NCBI GenBank assembly: GCA_011174825.1
Contig: DUEZ01000067.1
Location: forward strand, 84,359 to 142,220
Direction of reading: 5' to 3'
Source of the DNA: Anaerolineae bacterium
GTDB taxonomy: Bacteria > Chloroflexota > Anaerolineae > Anaerolineales > E44-bin32
Length of the DNA stretch: 57,862 nt
Part shown: positions 8,042-16,051 of the stretch, one piece after another
Layout: each line of letters begins with the position of its first letter
Numbering within the stretch: position 1 is the stretch's first letter
Position numbers and translations under genes: made by a program
Notes under the pieces: model-generated
Seen by the model: only the letters and a program-made list of their open reading frames with translations
Told to the model about the DNA's origin: nothing
Database searches by the model: none

Positions 8042-10249
8042 ATGTCTGACGTCCGTTGTCCGATGTGTAGCACCCCCAATCCAGAAGATGCCGAGGTCTG
8101 CGCCTCCTGCGGTGCTCGCTTGAAACCACTCGTAGCTGATCAACCTTCTCCTCAAGGCCCGTCCGATTGGGAGGAAAAACCGGAGCCTATCGAGGGAGAA
8201 GAGCCAGAGGAGGAGGACTGGTTGCGTCGGGTGCGGGCAGAAGCTGAGAGCGAGCTGCCTGAGGAGGAGGTCCCTGAAGAAGCACCTGAGGATGCTGAGG
8301 CTCCAGATTGGCTTGGACGGCTACGTGAAGCTGAAATCCCTGGTGAGGAGGGACCCCCAGAGGGTGAAGTTCCTGATTGGCTGTCAGCGTTTGCTGAAGA
8401 GGCCGGGGTCGAGGGTGAACCTACGGAGGCCCCGGAACCCGATTGGTTGGAGCGAATCAGGGAGCAAGAGGCATTAGGGCCAGAAGAAGAGGTAGGGGAG
8501 GCGGAACAGGAAGAGGAGGACTGGCTAGCTAGGCTCACGGAGGAGGAAGAAGAACCTCCTGAACAGGTCTTCAAAGAAGTTCCTTCCCTCGAACCTGATA
8601 TAGATTGGATGGCTGATGAAGCTGAAGCTGAAGTAGAAAAACTTATCGAACCAGAGCCGGAGTTCGAGGAACCAGAGCTTGCCCCTATCCCATCTGAAGT
8701 GTCGGAATTTAAGCCCACTGAGGTACCTGAGGTTGCTTTACCAGAATTTGAGATGCCGCATGAAGTAGAGGAACCAGAGATTCCACCGGCTCCCGAACCT
8801 TCGGATCTCGAACCAGCTGAAATCCCCGAGTTTGAACTACCAGAGGTTGAGTTACCGCGTGAAATCGAAGAAGTGGTCGAGCCGAGACCGTCGGAGATTG
8901 AAGAGGTAATTGAGCCTATTGAGGAAGAAGCTCCCCAAGTACCGGCTCTGATCTTCGAGGAGGGTGAGAAGGGACCGCCAGATGACGCGCCTGATCTCGA
9001 TTTGGATGCGATAGAACTCCCCGATTGGCTGGCCGATTTGAAGCAGACGGCTCCCCCAGAGAAGGGACCCGTAGAAGAAGGTCCTCCAGATTTAGCGCCT
9101 GCAACACTGCCATCGTGGTTAGAGGCGATGCGACCGATTGATACATTCCGCTCGGTCGTAGAGATTGAGGCCGAGGAAGAACAAATCGTGGAGTCTGCGG
9201 GACCCCTGGCCGGTTTAAGGGGGGCACTCATGGCTGAGCCAGTTGTGGCCATGCCGCGTGCCGCCTCTGTAAGCGCTGCAAGGCTTGAAGTTACTGAGCG
9301 TCAATATGCCCAAGCCGAGTTACTACATCGCATGGTGGAGGAGGAGGATCGAGAGTTACCTGAAGCCCGCGCGGAGCGTGGCCGATTGCCATTCCTGCGA
9401 TGGGTTATTGGTGTTCTCTTGATTCTCGCGGTGGCCTTGCCCACCGTTATGTCTTTGCAAAGTGGAGAAGGTTTTCCCTTACCCATTCTTCGCCCGCGCG
9501 ATCTCGACCCCCTCTTTGATCTGGTGGAAAGAGCGTCTGTCGATCAACCGGTGTTGGTAATCTTCGACTACACACCCGGCTACTATGGAGAGCTGGATGC
9601 GGTCGCAAGTCCCTTGCTCGAACATATTCTGACCCGTGGCCTTCGCGTGGCTACCCTTTCAACTCAACCCACAGGTCCTGCTTTGGCTGACGAAATGCTA
9701 AGCCGTCTCGGTGAAAACGGTCAAGAGTACATACATTTAGGCTATCTTTCGGGTGGTCCGACAGCGGTGCAGTTGTTTGTGGCCTCCCCGCGCGAAGCTG
9801 CACCCAAGGGCTTTAACCTGCCGGAGGAGTTGGAAAGACAAACCAGCTGGGAATCACCGATTCTGGAGGGCGTGTCGAGACTTTCTGATTTCAGTATGGT
9901 TGTGGTGATCACTGCAGGTCCAGAGAACGCTCGGACATGGGTAGAACAAGCCTCTCCTTGGAAGGGTGAGACGCCGTTGGTTATGGTGCTAAGTACGGGG
10001 GCTGAGCCGTTGGTGCGGCCTTATTATGAGGCACTCGAACCTCAAGTTGACGCGATCCTGACCAGTCTGCCTGCAGCAGTGGCATACGAACAATTCATTA
10101 GATCGCGGGCTGGTGCGCATACTCGTTGGAACGCTTTTGGGGCGGGGATGCTTTCGGTAGAGTTGATCCTCATCGCCGGTGCGATATACGGTGTTGTGGG
10201 TTGGCTTCTCAATGCACGACGCGGCAAAGATGGTAGGCGTATAGGATGA
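8042..10249 (+). CDS. Zinc-ribbon, acidic DWL-repeat, membrane-anchored protein
   Basis: From ATG 8042 the protein has 735 residues. It opens with a zinc ribbon (C6, C9, C20, C23: CPMC...CASC). Residues about 40-370 are very acidic and contain at least seven short motifs of the form P/E-D-W-L-x-x-L/F (DWLRRV, DWLGRL, DWLSAF, DWLERI, DWLARL, DWLADL, SWLEAM) spaced by Glu/Pro-rich linkers. A membrane segment follows at about 453-471, then a roughly 235-residue domain and a C-terminal membrane segment. The regularly spaced short helical motifs look like docking peptides for a repeated partner. An in-frame ATG at 8027 would overlap the previous gene; 8042 fits conserved spacing better. Its stop overlaps the next ATG (ATGA). 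Confidence 0.8.
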   Translation: MSDVRCPMCSTPNPEDAEVCASCGARLKPLVADQPSPQGPSDWEEKPEPIEGEEPEEEDWLRRVRAEAESELPEEEVPEEAPEDAEAPDWLGRLREAEIPGEEGPPEGEVPDWLSAFAEEAGVEGEPTEAPEPDWLERIREQEALGPEEEVGEAEQEEEDWLARLTEEEEEPPEQVFKEVPSLEPDIDWMADEAEAEVEKLIEPEPEFEEPELAPIPSEVSEFKPTEVPEVALPEFEMPHEVEEPEIPPAPEPSDLEPAEIPEFELPEVELPREIEEVVEPRPSEIEEVIEPIEEEAPQVPALIFEEGEKGPPDDAPDLDLDAIELPDWLADLKQTAPPEKGPVEEGPPDLAPATLPSWLEAMRPIDTFRSVVEIEAEEEQIVESAGPLAGLRGALMAEPVVAMPRAASVSAARLEVTERQYAQAELLHRMVEEEDRELPEARAERGRLPFLRWVIGVLLILAVALPTVMSLQSGEGFPLPILRPRDLDPLFDLVERASVDQPVLVIFDYTPGYYGELDAVASPLLEHILTRGLRVATLSTQPTGPALADEMLSRLGENGQEYIHLGYLSGGPTAVQLFVASPREAAPKGFNLPEELERQTSWESPILEGVSRLSDFSMVVVITAGPENARTWVEQASPWKGETPLVMVLSTGAEPLVRPYYEALEPQVDAILTSLPAAVAYEQFIRSRAGAHTRWNAFGAGMLSVELILIAGAIYGVVGWLLNARRGKDGRRIG

Positions 10250-10956
10250 CTGAAGTCTCAATCATTGATCTTTTAGGAACCATCGTCGCTGCCTTACTGA
10301 CAGTTATGGTGCTCAGTTACTTATTCAGGGATAACTTCCTTTTTCGGTTTGCGGTCTATCTCTTCATCGGTGCCGCCTCAGGCTATGCTGGTTCTATCGC
10401 TTGGCACAACGTACTCAAACCAGGTCTTATCGATCCTTTTTTCTCTCAAGGTCTAGCTGGGATCTTGGACAGTTCCAGCATCATGACCCTTATTGTGCCC
10501 TGGTTGTTAGTCATAACTTTACTCCTAAGAATCTCACCGCTTACCTCTCGTTACAGTGGTCTTCCTCTCGCGCTCTTGGTGGGGGTAGGAGCGGCGGTTG
10601 TCGTGGGAGGGGCGATAACAGGCACCTTGATCCCTCAATCTCTGGCATCTATGGACAGTCTCAACCCAGCAGAAGTGGCCCCAGCGACAGGTGAGACCGG
10701 TTTTGAACGGATCATTAATGTTCTGATCATGTTGGTTGGAACAATAAGCACGTTGAGTTATTTTCGCTTTAGTACCCAACGTGCACCAAGTGGTAGGGCT
10801 GACCTATCGCCTCTCATGGAGTGGGTTTCGATTGTGGGTCGCCTCTTCATAGCCGTGACTTTTGGCGTGATGTATGCTGGGGCACTTTCGGCGACGATCG
10901 TAATCTTAGCAGAGCGGCTGCAGTTCTTATGGACTGCCGTCTCCTCACTATGGTAA
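10246..10956 (+). CDS. Polytopic membrane protein
   Basis: A 236-residue hydrophobic protein with about six membrane spans. Short polar loops separate segments such as FAVYLFIGAASGYAGSIAW, and a glycine-rich span (LALLVGVGAAVVVGGAITG) lies near the middle. It begins within the ATGA overlap with the zinc-ribbon gene, so the two should be made together. The MutL-like gene starts 8 bases after its stop. It has the same general character as the product of 7402-8037, though I see no clear sequence identity between them. Function unknown; I infer a membrane component of the same assembly. Confidence 0.7.
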   Translation: MTEVSIIDLLGTIVAALLTVMVLSYLFRDNFLFRFAVYLFIGAASGYAGSIAWHNVLKPGLIDPFFSQGLAGILDSSSIMTLIVPWLLVITLLLRISPLTSRYSGLPLALLVGVGAAVVVGGAITGTLIPQSLASMDSLNPAEVAPATGETGFERIINVLIMLVGTISTLSYFRFSTQRAPSGRADLSPLMEWVSIVGRLFIAVTFGVMYAGALSATIVILAERLQFLWTAVSSLW

Positions 10957-10963
10957 TCGAGAT

Positions 10964-12724
10964 ATGAACACCGTCTTGGATGCCGACGCCCTATTGGCCG
11001 TCGATGTCGGTACAGTGAATACACGAGCGAGCCTCTTCGATGTCGTGGATGGCCGCTATCGATTGATCGCAACCGGGCGTGCGCCGTCGACGGCAGGTCC
11101 TCCTCTGTTTGATATTAGTGAAAGCGTCCGGATGTCCTTGGAGAAGATCCAATCCATCACGGGTCGACCATTGATGGATGAATCTGATTCTTTAATCATT
11201 CCTGTTACCAATGAAGGAGCAGGTGTTGACGTTTTCGTTTCGACAACCAGTGCTGGTCCCAAGGTTCGAACGGTCTTGGTCGGTTTGATGCCGGGTGTCT
11301 CACTACAAAGCGTCCGTAGGCTAGCGTCCTCGGCTTTCCTTGAAATTGTTGGGGAGATCGGTTTGACCGATCGACGTCGGGACGCTGAAAGGATTGATCT
11401 AATCATTGCTGCTCGTCCAGATTTGATCATCGTGGCTGGTGGGACGGACGGAGGGGCTGTTGATTCTGTCCTGCAGATGGTCGAGACGGTCGGATTGGCC
11501 GCAAATTTGCTGCCGGGGGGAAGACAGACCCGTATCGTTTTCGCCGGTAACCGTCATCTGGGGGCTTCTGTCATGGAGTATTTTGGAGAGCGGCTTCCTG
11601 TGACGATGACCCCCAATGTACGTCCAAGCTTGAGGCAAGAGGATCTAGCCCCAGCACGGATGCATTTAGCAGAGGTGATCGCTGAGGTCCGCTCTTCACG
11701 CGTCGCTGGTTTTGATGAGTTGGAGACTTGGTCGCGTGGCTTTCTTTTGCCAACGGCGGATGCCTTCGGTCGCGTAATTCGTTACCTCAGCAACATCTAC
11801 GGACCAGACAAGGGTGTCCTGGGGATTGATCTTGGGGCCAGTCAGACAACAGTGGCTGCGGCCTTTGATGGTGCTTTACGAATAACGGTCAATTCAGATC
11901 TAGGGATGGGGGCTTCGCTGCCCGGATTACTGAAACACGGAGAAATTGCGGATATTACACGCTGGCTGCCCGTTGAGGTGCCCGAGTATAGGGTGAGGGA
12001 CTACATCTGTAATAAGGCGCTCCAACCTGGCACCGTGCCAGCTGAGACCGAAGAGTTGTACATAGAGTATGCATTAGCTAGGGAAGTGATTCGATTGGCC
12101 TTGGGTCTTGCGCGCAGTGAGTGGCCTGCCGGGAAAGACAGCAGCACTTTAATGTTGTTGCCTCCGCTTGAACCGATTGTGGTAAGTGGTGGCGTGTTGG
12201 CACGTGCTCCACGACCTGCACATGCATTGTTGACGATCCTCGACGCATTGCAACCAACCGGCATCTCTACCCTGGTGCTGGATCCGCATAATTTGACACC
12301 GGCCTTAGGCGTTGCTGCCGGACCCTTGCCCGTACTCCCGGTTCAGGTTCTTGAATCCGGTAGTTATGCAAGTCTTGGGACAGTCGTCGCGCCCGTAGGG
12401 AGTGCGCGGTTTGGTCGTCAAATCTTGAGGGTTAAGCTGGAGCGAGAAGCAGATGGGGAGGACATGACTGGTGAGATACGGATGGGCCAGTTAGTCGTCT
12501 TGCCGCTCGCACAAGGTGAGAAAGCGCGTTTGACCCTCAGACCTGAGAGGGGAATTGATGTCGGTTTTGGTGGTCCTGGGCAAGCAGGAGCCTTACGTGT
12601 CGCTGGTGGGGCGATTGGTCTTATCATCGATGCTCGTGGACGCCCAATATTTATGCCCAAAGACCCCGATCGAAGGCGAGAGTTGAACCAGAAATGGCTG
12701 TGGGACATAGGTGCGATGGAATGA
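10964..12724 (+). CDS. MutL/GlmL-family actin-like ATPase
   Basis: The 586-residue protein shows the two phosphate-binding loops of the actin/Hsp70/sugar kinase fold: LAVDVGTVNTRASLFD (about 11-26) and GIDLGASQTTVAAAFDG (about 288-304). A glycine-rich adenosine-site segment, IVVSGGVLARAPRPAHALL, lies near residue 405. This layout is that of the MutL/GlmL family, whose best-known members accompany glutamate mutase. No mutase genes are present here, and all neighbours are membrane proteins, so a mutase role is unlikely. I infer an ATP-driven, PilM/FtsA-like cytoplasmic component acting at the membrane. It is longer than GlmL (about 460 residues), mainly by a C-terminal extension after residue 460. 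Confidence 0.8.
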   Translation: MNTVLDADALLAVDVGTVNTRASLFDVVDGRYRLIATGRAPSTAGPPLFDISESVRMSLEKIQSITGRPLMDESDSLIIPVTNEGAGVDVFVSTTSAGPKVRTVLVGLMPGVSLQSVRRLASSAFLEIVGEIGLTDRRRDAERIDLIIAARPDLIIVAGGTDGGAVDSVLQMVETVGLAANLLPGGRQTRIVFAGNRHLGASVMEYFGERLPVTMTPNVRPSLRQEDLAPARMHLAEVIAEVRSSRVAGFDELETWSRGFLLPTADAFGRVIRYLSNIYGPDKGVLGIDLGASQTTVAAAFDGALRITVNSDLGMGASLPGLLKHGEIADITRWLPVEVPEYRVRDYICNKALQPGTVPAETEELYIEYALAREVIRLALGLARSEWPAGKDSSTLMLLPPLEPIVVSGGVLARAPRPAHALLTILDALQPTGISTLVLDPHNLTPALGVAAGPLPVLPVQVLESGSYASLGTVVAPVGSARFGRQILRVKLEREADGEDMTGEIRMGQLVVLPLAQGEKARLTLRPERGIDVGFGGPGQAGALRVAGGAIGLIIDARGRPIFMPKDPDRRRELNQKWLWDIGAME

Positions 12725-12764
12725 TGTTTTGGCATCAACCTTGCAACTTAGATGGCGTTGAGCG

Positions 12765-13832
12765 ATGAGAAATTTCTATATTCCTCCGGTGACGCACGTC
12801 ATCCCTTTAACCACGATCCGTCGCGAGCGGGTTCTCCCCGTTCCGGGAGCGGTGACTGTGCGGGTGAATGAGAAGGTTCAAGCTTCCCACGTTGTAGCGG
12901 AAGCGGAAACCGTGCCGCGCCATTTTTTCTTGGATATCGTACGTGGATTGGGAGTATCACAACAAAATGTGGGTCGATATATTGTGCGCCGGGAGGGAGA
13001 CCGTGTGGATGCGGGTGAGGTCATCGCTGGACCAGTCGGCATCGCCCGACGAACGATAAGGGCACCAGCCAACGGCCGTATCATCACCATATCACGCGGT
13101 AGGGTCTTGTTTGAGGCCCGGGGAGAGCTTTTTGCGTTGCGCGCCGGCTTCCCAGGAGTGGTTATCGCCACGGATGGCACGCGTTCCGTGACCATTGAGG
13201 CTACCGGAGCGTTGATCCAGGCTGTCTGGGGCAATGGCAAACAGGATTACGGTGTAATGCGTATGGTGGGAGAAGGTCCTGCTGATCGTCTCAAGACCGA
13301 TCAACTCGACGTGAATCTGCGTAGTGCGGTGCTGGTGGCTGGGATTTGTGATCACCCTGCGCCTCTTCATCAAGCAACGGAGCTATCGGTGCGCGGTGTG
13401 ATCCTAGGTGGGTTAGCATCCGATTTGATCCCAGTTGCACAAAGGTTGCCGTATTCGATTGTTGTGCTAGAGGGTTTTGGGGAGCGGCCGATTAACGCCC
13501 CAACTTTTCATCTCCTGAGTAGCAATATTGGGCGAGAAGTAGCAATCGATGGACAACAGCCCCGTCCATATCAGCTTCAACGACCGGAGGTGATCATCCC
13601 ACTCCCGGCGACTCGCGATATTGAGCTCCCCGATGAGGTTATCCCACTGAAACTGGGAGTCAGGGTAAGGGTTGTACGTGCGCCCCACCAGGGTGAAGTA
13701 GGAGCCGTGCAAAGTATCATTGATCAAGCGGTGGAATACCCAAGCGGTATCCGCGCGATGAGTGCGAAGATTGAATTAGCGGGCGGTAACATTGTTGCCG
13801 TACCTGTTGCGAATCTGGAAGTGTTGCAATGA
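12765..13832 (+). CDS. Barrel-sandwich/KOW-like protein of the membrane operon
   Basis: A 355-residue soluble, beta-rich protein. Residues about 20-125 look like a sandwich-hybrid or lipoyl-like fold (LPVPGAVTVRVNEKVQASH, then RVDAGEVIAGPVG and RAPANGRII), as in RnfC-type and biotinyl-lipoyl domains, but the modifiable lysine motif is absent. The C-terminal part (about 285-350) looks like a KOW/SH3-type barrel: LKLGVRVRVVRAPHQGEVGAV. The middle contains VRGVILGGLASDLIP and YSIVVLEGFGE. It follows the MutL-like gene by 40 bases. I do not know its function; barrel folds of this kind often mediate protein contacts. Confidence 0.7.
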   Translation: MRNFYIPPVTHVIPLTTIRRERVLPVPGAVTVRVNEKVQASHVVAEAETVPRHFFLDIVRGLGVSQQNVGRYIVRREGDRVDAGEVIAGPVGIARRTIRAPANGRIITISRGRVLFEARGELFALRAGFPGVVIATDGTRSVTIEATGALIQAVWGNGKQDYGVMRMVGEGPADRLKTDQLDVNLRSAVLVAGICDHPAPLHQATELSVRGVILGGLASDLIPVAQRLPYSIVVLEGFGERPINAPTFHLLSSNIGREVAIDGQQPRPYQLQRPEVIIPLPATRDIELPDEVIPLKLGVRVRVVRAPHQGEVGAVQSIIDQAVEYPSGIRAMSAKIELAGGNIVAVPVANLEVLQ

Positions 13833-13901
13833 GGCAGACGAGACCGATTGATGCATGGCATCAAGGATCTTAGATCAGCCTAGAGAGCGAGGAGAGGGAC
13901 A

Positions 13902-14459
13902 ATGGCAGAAGACTTTGAGATGGGTGGACCACTACCGGAGGAATCATCGAACCGGACCTTCATCATGGCTGCTGCTGGCCTTGGAGGCCTGCTAATCCTG
14001 AGCATGATTTGTCTTGCTGTATATGCTTTGGTCCTAGCACCGAGGCAGCAAGAGGCACGGGCAACCCAGGCAGCCCTCATTATTTTGCAAAATACTGAGG
14101 TAGCTCAAACCCAAACGGCAGAGGCTGCGGAGGATACTCCCACGTCGATCCCGACGATAACAAATACGCCACTGCCTACTGTGACAGTCACACCGACTCA
14201 GGTGGTGGTTCTTCCGTCAGATACCCCAACTCCCTTTACAACTCTACCTACTATTGATCCCCTGACAGCTACAGCCGCTGCTCAGGCGACAGCAGATGCG
14301 GAGGGGGGTGAGCCAGAGGCCACTGCAACGCCCACTGCCTTGCCAGCGACTGGCTTTGCTGACGAAGCTGGTATACCGACACTGATACTTTTTGGAGCCT
14401 TGTTGGTCATCGTCGTTTTCGTCGCTCGCGGCTTGCGCACGCGTACCGCTACAGGATGA
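13902..14459 (+). CDS. Thr/Pro-rich membrane protein with LPATG sorting-like tail
   Basis: 185 residues in four parts: a short acidic N-terminus, a membrane segment at about 21-45, a Thr/Pro/Ala-rich middle (about 76-146), and a C-terminus with LPATG at 147-151, a hydrophobic stretch (about 159-174) and a basic tail (ARGLRTR). The last part has the exact order of a sortase signal: LPxTG, hydrophobic span, positive charges. A strong ribosome-binding site (GAGGAGAGGG) precedes ATG 13902 by 3 bases. It closes the run of eight genes starting at 6411. The product is either a sortase substrate or a two-span protein with an extracellular Thr/Pro linker. Confidence 0.75.
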   Translation: MAEDFEMGGPLPEESSNRTFIMAAAGLGGLLILSMICLAVYALVLAPRQQEARATQAALIILQNTEVAQTQTAEAAEDTPTSIPTITNTPLPTVTVTPTQVVVLPSDTPTPFTTLPTIDPLTATAAAQATADAEGGEPEATATPTALPATGFADEAGIPTLILFGALLVIVVFVARGLRTRTATG

Positions 14460-14497
14460 TCCTGCTGGTGTCCTTCGTAGGAACATATCAGCCCTAT

Positions 14498-14524
14498 ACA
14501 GGGTCAACCTCGCGTTGGCCCTGT
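14498..14524. terminator. Hairpin after the eight-gene operon
   Basis: ACAGGG (14498-14503) pairs with CCCTGT (14519-14524) and inner CAAC with GTTG, closing on a 5-base loop. No long U-tract follows, so it may be a weak terminator or a processing stem rather than a full stop before the gene at 14544. Confidence 0.4.
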
Positions 14525-14543
14525 TCGTCTGTATGGGGGTGTT

Positions 14544-15866
14544 ATGCCCCAAGCTGACCTCCCGTTCTCATCTCTCGCGCAGCAACTATTGGCCGACCTA
14601 GCAGCAGATCATTGTGTTGCCATCACTGGTTTGAGCAATACAGGTAAATCGACACTGATGCGAGCGCTTGCAAGTCCAGAAGCTGAGAAAATCTATGGTG
14701 CGCTTGGCGACAAATCTGCGTACATGATCTACGTCGATTGTAATCGTGCCGTGGCGAACTCGGCACAAGCCTTCTATGAAATTGTCCTTCGTTCCGCACT
14801 GGAAAGTCTAGTAGATCACGCACCCTCAGAGTTAGCAAGCAGCATACATAGTTATTATCAATCGGTTACAGAATCTGAATCCGCGTTCTCTGCCTCTCTC
14901 TCGTTTAATCTGGCGCTTACTGAACTATGTGAGCAGTTAGGTGACAATTTATGTCTTCTACTTGATGAATTCGATGAAATCTACGCTTCGTTAGATGAGA
15001 GAGCGCTTCTAAATTTACGCGCGCTACGGGATCGTTTTGGTTCTCAACTTGTATTTGCTACGGCAACTGTACGCAGTCTACTTGAGCTGCGTGGCCAAGC
15101 CTTCGCTGATGAATTTGCCGAAATGTTCTCTCACTCGACCTATCCGATGTCTCTCCTTGACGACGCCGAAGCGCTCAATCTGCTCCACGCTTTAGATTTA
15201 CCATCGATGAATAAAGAGGCTGAGAAGATCTGCCTTCGATTAGCCGGTGGGCACCTTGGCTTGTTAATCGCGATAGCTCAAGTGCTATCGGGATTGACAA
15301 AAGATCAGAAGGGAGATGAGGAGCACATTGTCTACCACGAACCACAACCTCGAGCCGAGTGCCTGAAGATTTGGAGTCAACTCACCGTCGAGGAGCAAAA
15401 TAGTTTAATCACGTTGACGCTCAACCCCCAAGCCGGTCTACCTGAACGGCAGATGGATCATCTGGAAAGGCTTTCTCTTCTACGCCAGGACCGTTTATTT
15501 TCCCCCCTATTCGCTGATTTCCTGAACCGAAAGGCACACGGCCCCGATGTCAAGACTCAAGGGGTTTACCTTGATCTGGACTCAGGGGATGTCTGGGTGG
15601 ATGGCATTCGTATCCCGGTGCTTACGGACTTAGAATTTCGATTGTTGGCGCTTCTCTTTGACCGTCGTGATAAGCTGACGGACAAATACCACATTGTGAC
15701 CAGCGTATGGGGGGAGGAATACCTAGGCGAGGTTGATGACGCACGGGTTGAGAAACTAGTCAGTAGATTGAGGAGCAAGATCGAATCAGATCCGGCAAAT
15801 CCTCGCTATTTGATTACACGACGGGGGAGGGGGTACAAATTACTCTCTGTACCGCGCTTTAATTAA
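14544..15866 (+). CDS. AAA/STAND-type ATPase fused to an OmpR/PhoB-type winged helix
   Basis: The 440-residue protein starts with a P-loop ATPase: Walker A GLSNTGKS at 29-36 and Walker B LCLLLDEFDEIY at about 135-146, followed by AAA-type elements (VFATATVRSLL). A helical linker leads to a C-terminal winged helix at about 345-436 (LTDLEFRLLALLFDRRDKL ... VEKLVSRLRSKIESD ... RRGRGYKLL), the DNA-binding domain normally attached to OmpR-family receivers. No receiver domain is present. The ATPase most resembles signal-transducing STAND proteins, so I infer a transcription factor switched by nucleotide or ligand rather than by phosphorylation. It lies 84 bases after the membrane operon and before a hybrid kinase, with which it may act. 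Confidence 0.85.
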   Translation: MPQADLPFSSLAQQLLADLAADHCVAITGLSNTGKSTLMRALASPEAEKIYGALGDKSAYMIYVDCNRAVANSAQAFYEIVLRSALESLVDHAPSELASSIHSYYQSVTESESAFSASLSFNLALTELCEQLGDNLCLLLDEFDEIYASLDERALLNLRALRDRFGSQLVFATATVRSLLELRGQAFADEFAEMFSHSTYPMSLLDDAEALNLLHALDLPSMNKEAEKICLRLAGGHLGLLIAIAQVLSGLTKDQKGDEEHIVYHEPQPRAECLKIWSQLTVEEQNSLITLTLNPQAGLPERQMDHLERLSLLRQDRLFSPLFADFLNRKAHGPDVKTQGVYLDLDSGDVWVDGIRIPVLTDLEFRLLALLFDRRDKLTDKYHIVTSVWGEEYLGEVDDARVEKLVSRLRSKIESDPANPRYLITRRGRGYKLLSVPRFN

Positions 15867-15936
15867 TATTACATTTTTTGATACAAGGTGGGAGATGAAT
15901 AGTGATCATCACGCAGGACCCACTGGAGAACACACA

Positions 15937-16018
15937 TGGTACCTAAGCTAGATTGTTCCTGTGGGTAGAAAAGCCCATCCGTCTAGCTGCATAGGCCGCT
16001 GTAACTGATTACGTACCA
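15937..16018 (+). promoter_or_regulatory. Nested inverted repeats in the leader of the hybrid kinase gene
   Basis: Three nested pairings can form: TGGTAC (15937-15942) with GTACCA (16013-16018), AGCTAGA (15946-15952) with TCTAGCT (15982-15988), and TGGGT (15962-15966) with GCCCA (15973-15977). This may be a structured 5' leader or an operator. It matches no riboswitch I know. Confidence 0.35.
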
Positions 16019-16051
16019 GGTAAGGTAGAAAGCGATAAGGTTGAAGTTGAT

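Noticed and set aside
8152..9252. Long Ser-rich frame opposite the zinc-ribbon/DWL gene
   Set aside because: It is the antisense image of the Glu/Pro-rich coding strand; the plus-strand frame has zinc ligands and membrane segments.
10964..12724. Glutamate mutase accessory protein in its usual role
   Set aside because: No mutase, B12-binding subunit or methylaspartate pathway gene is nearby; all neighbours are membrane-related.
15867..16051. c-di-GMP riboswitch in the kinase leader
   Set aside because: The conserved GEMM core and tetraloop receptor elements are not there; only simple inverted repeats remain.
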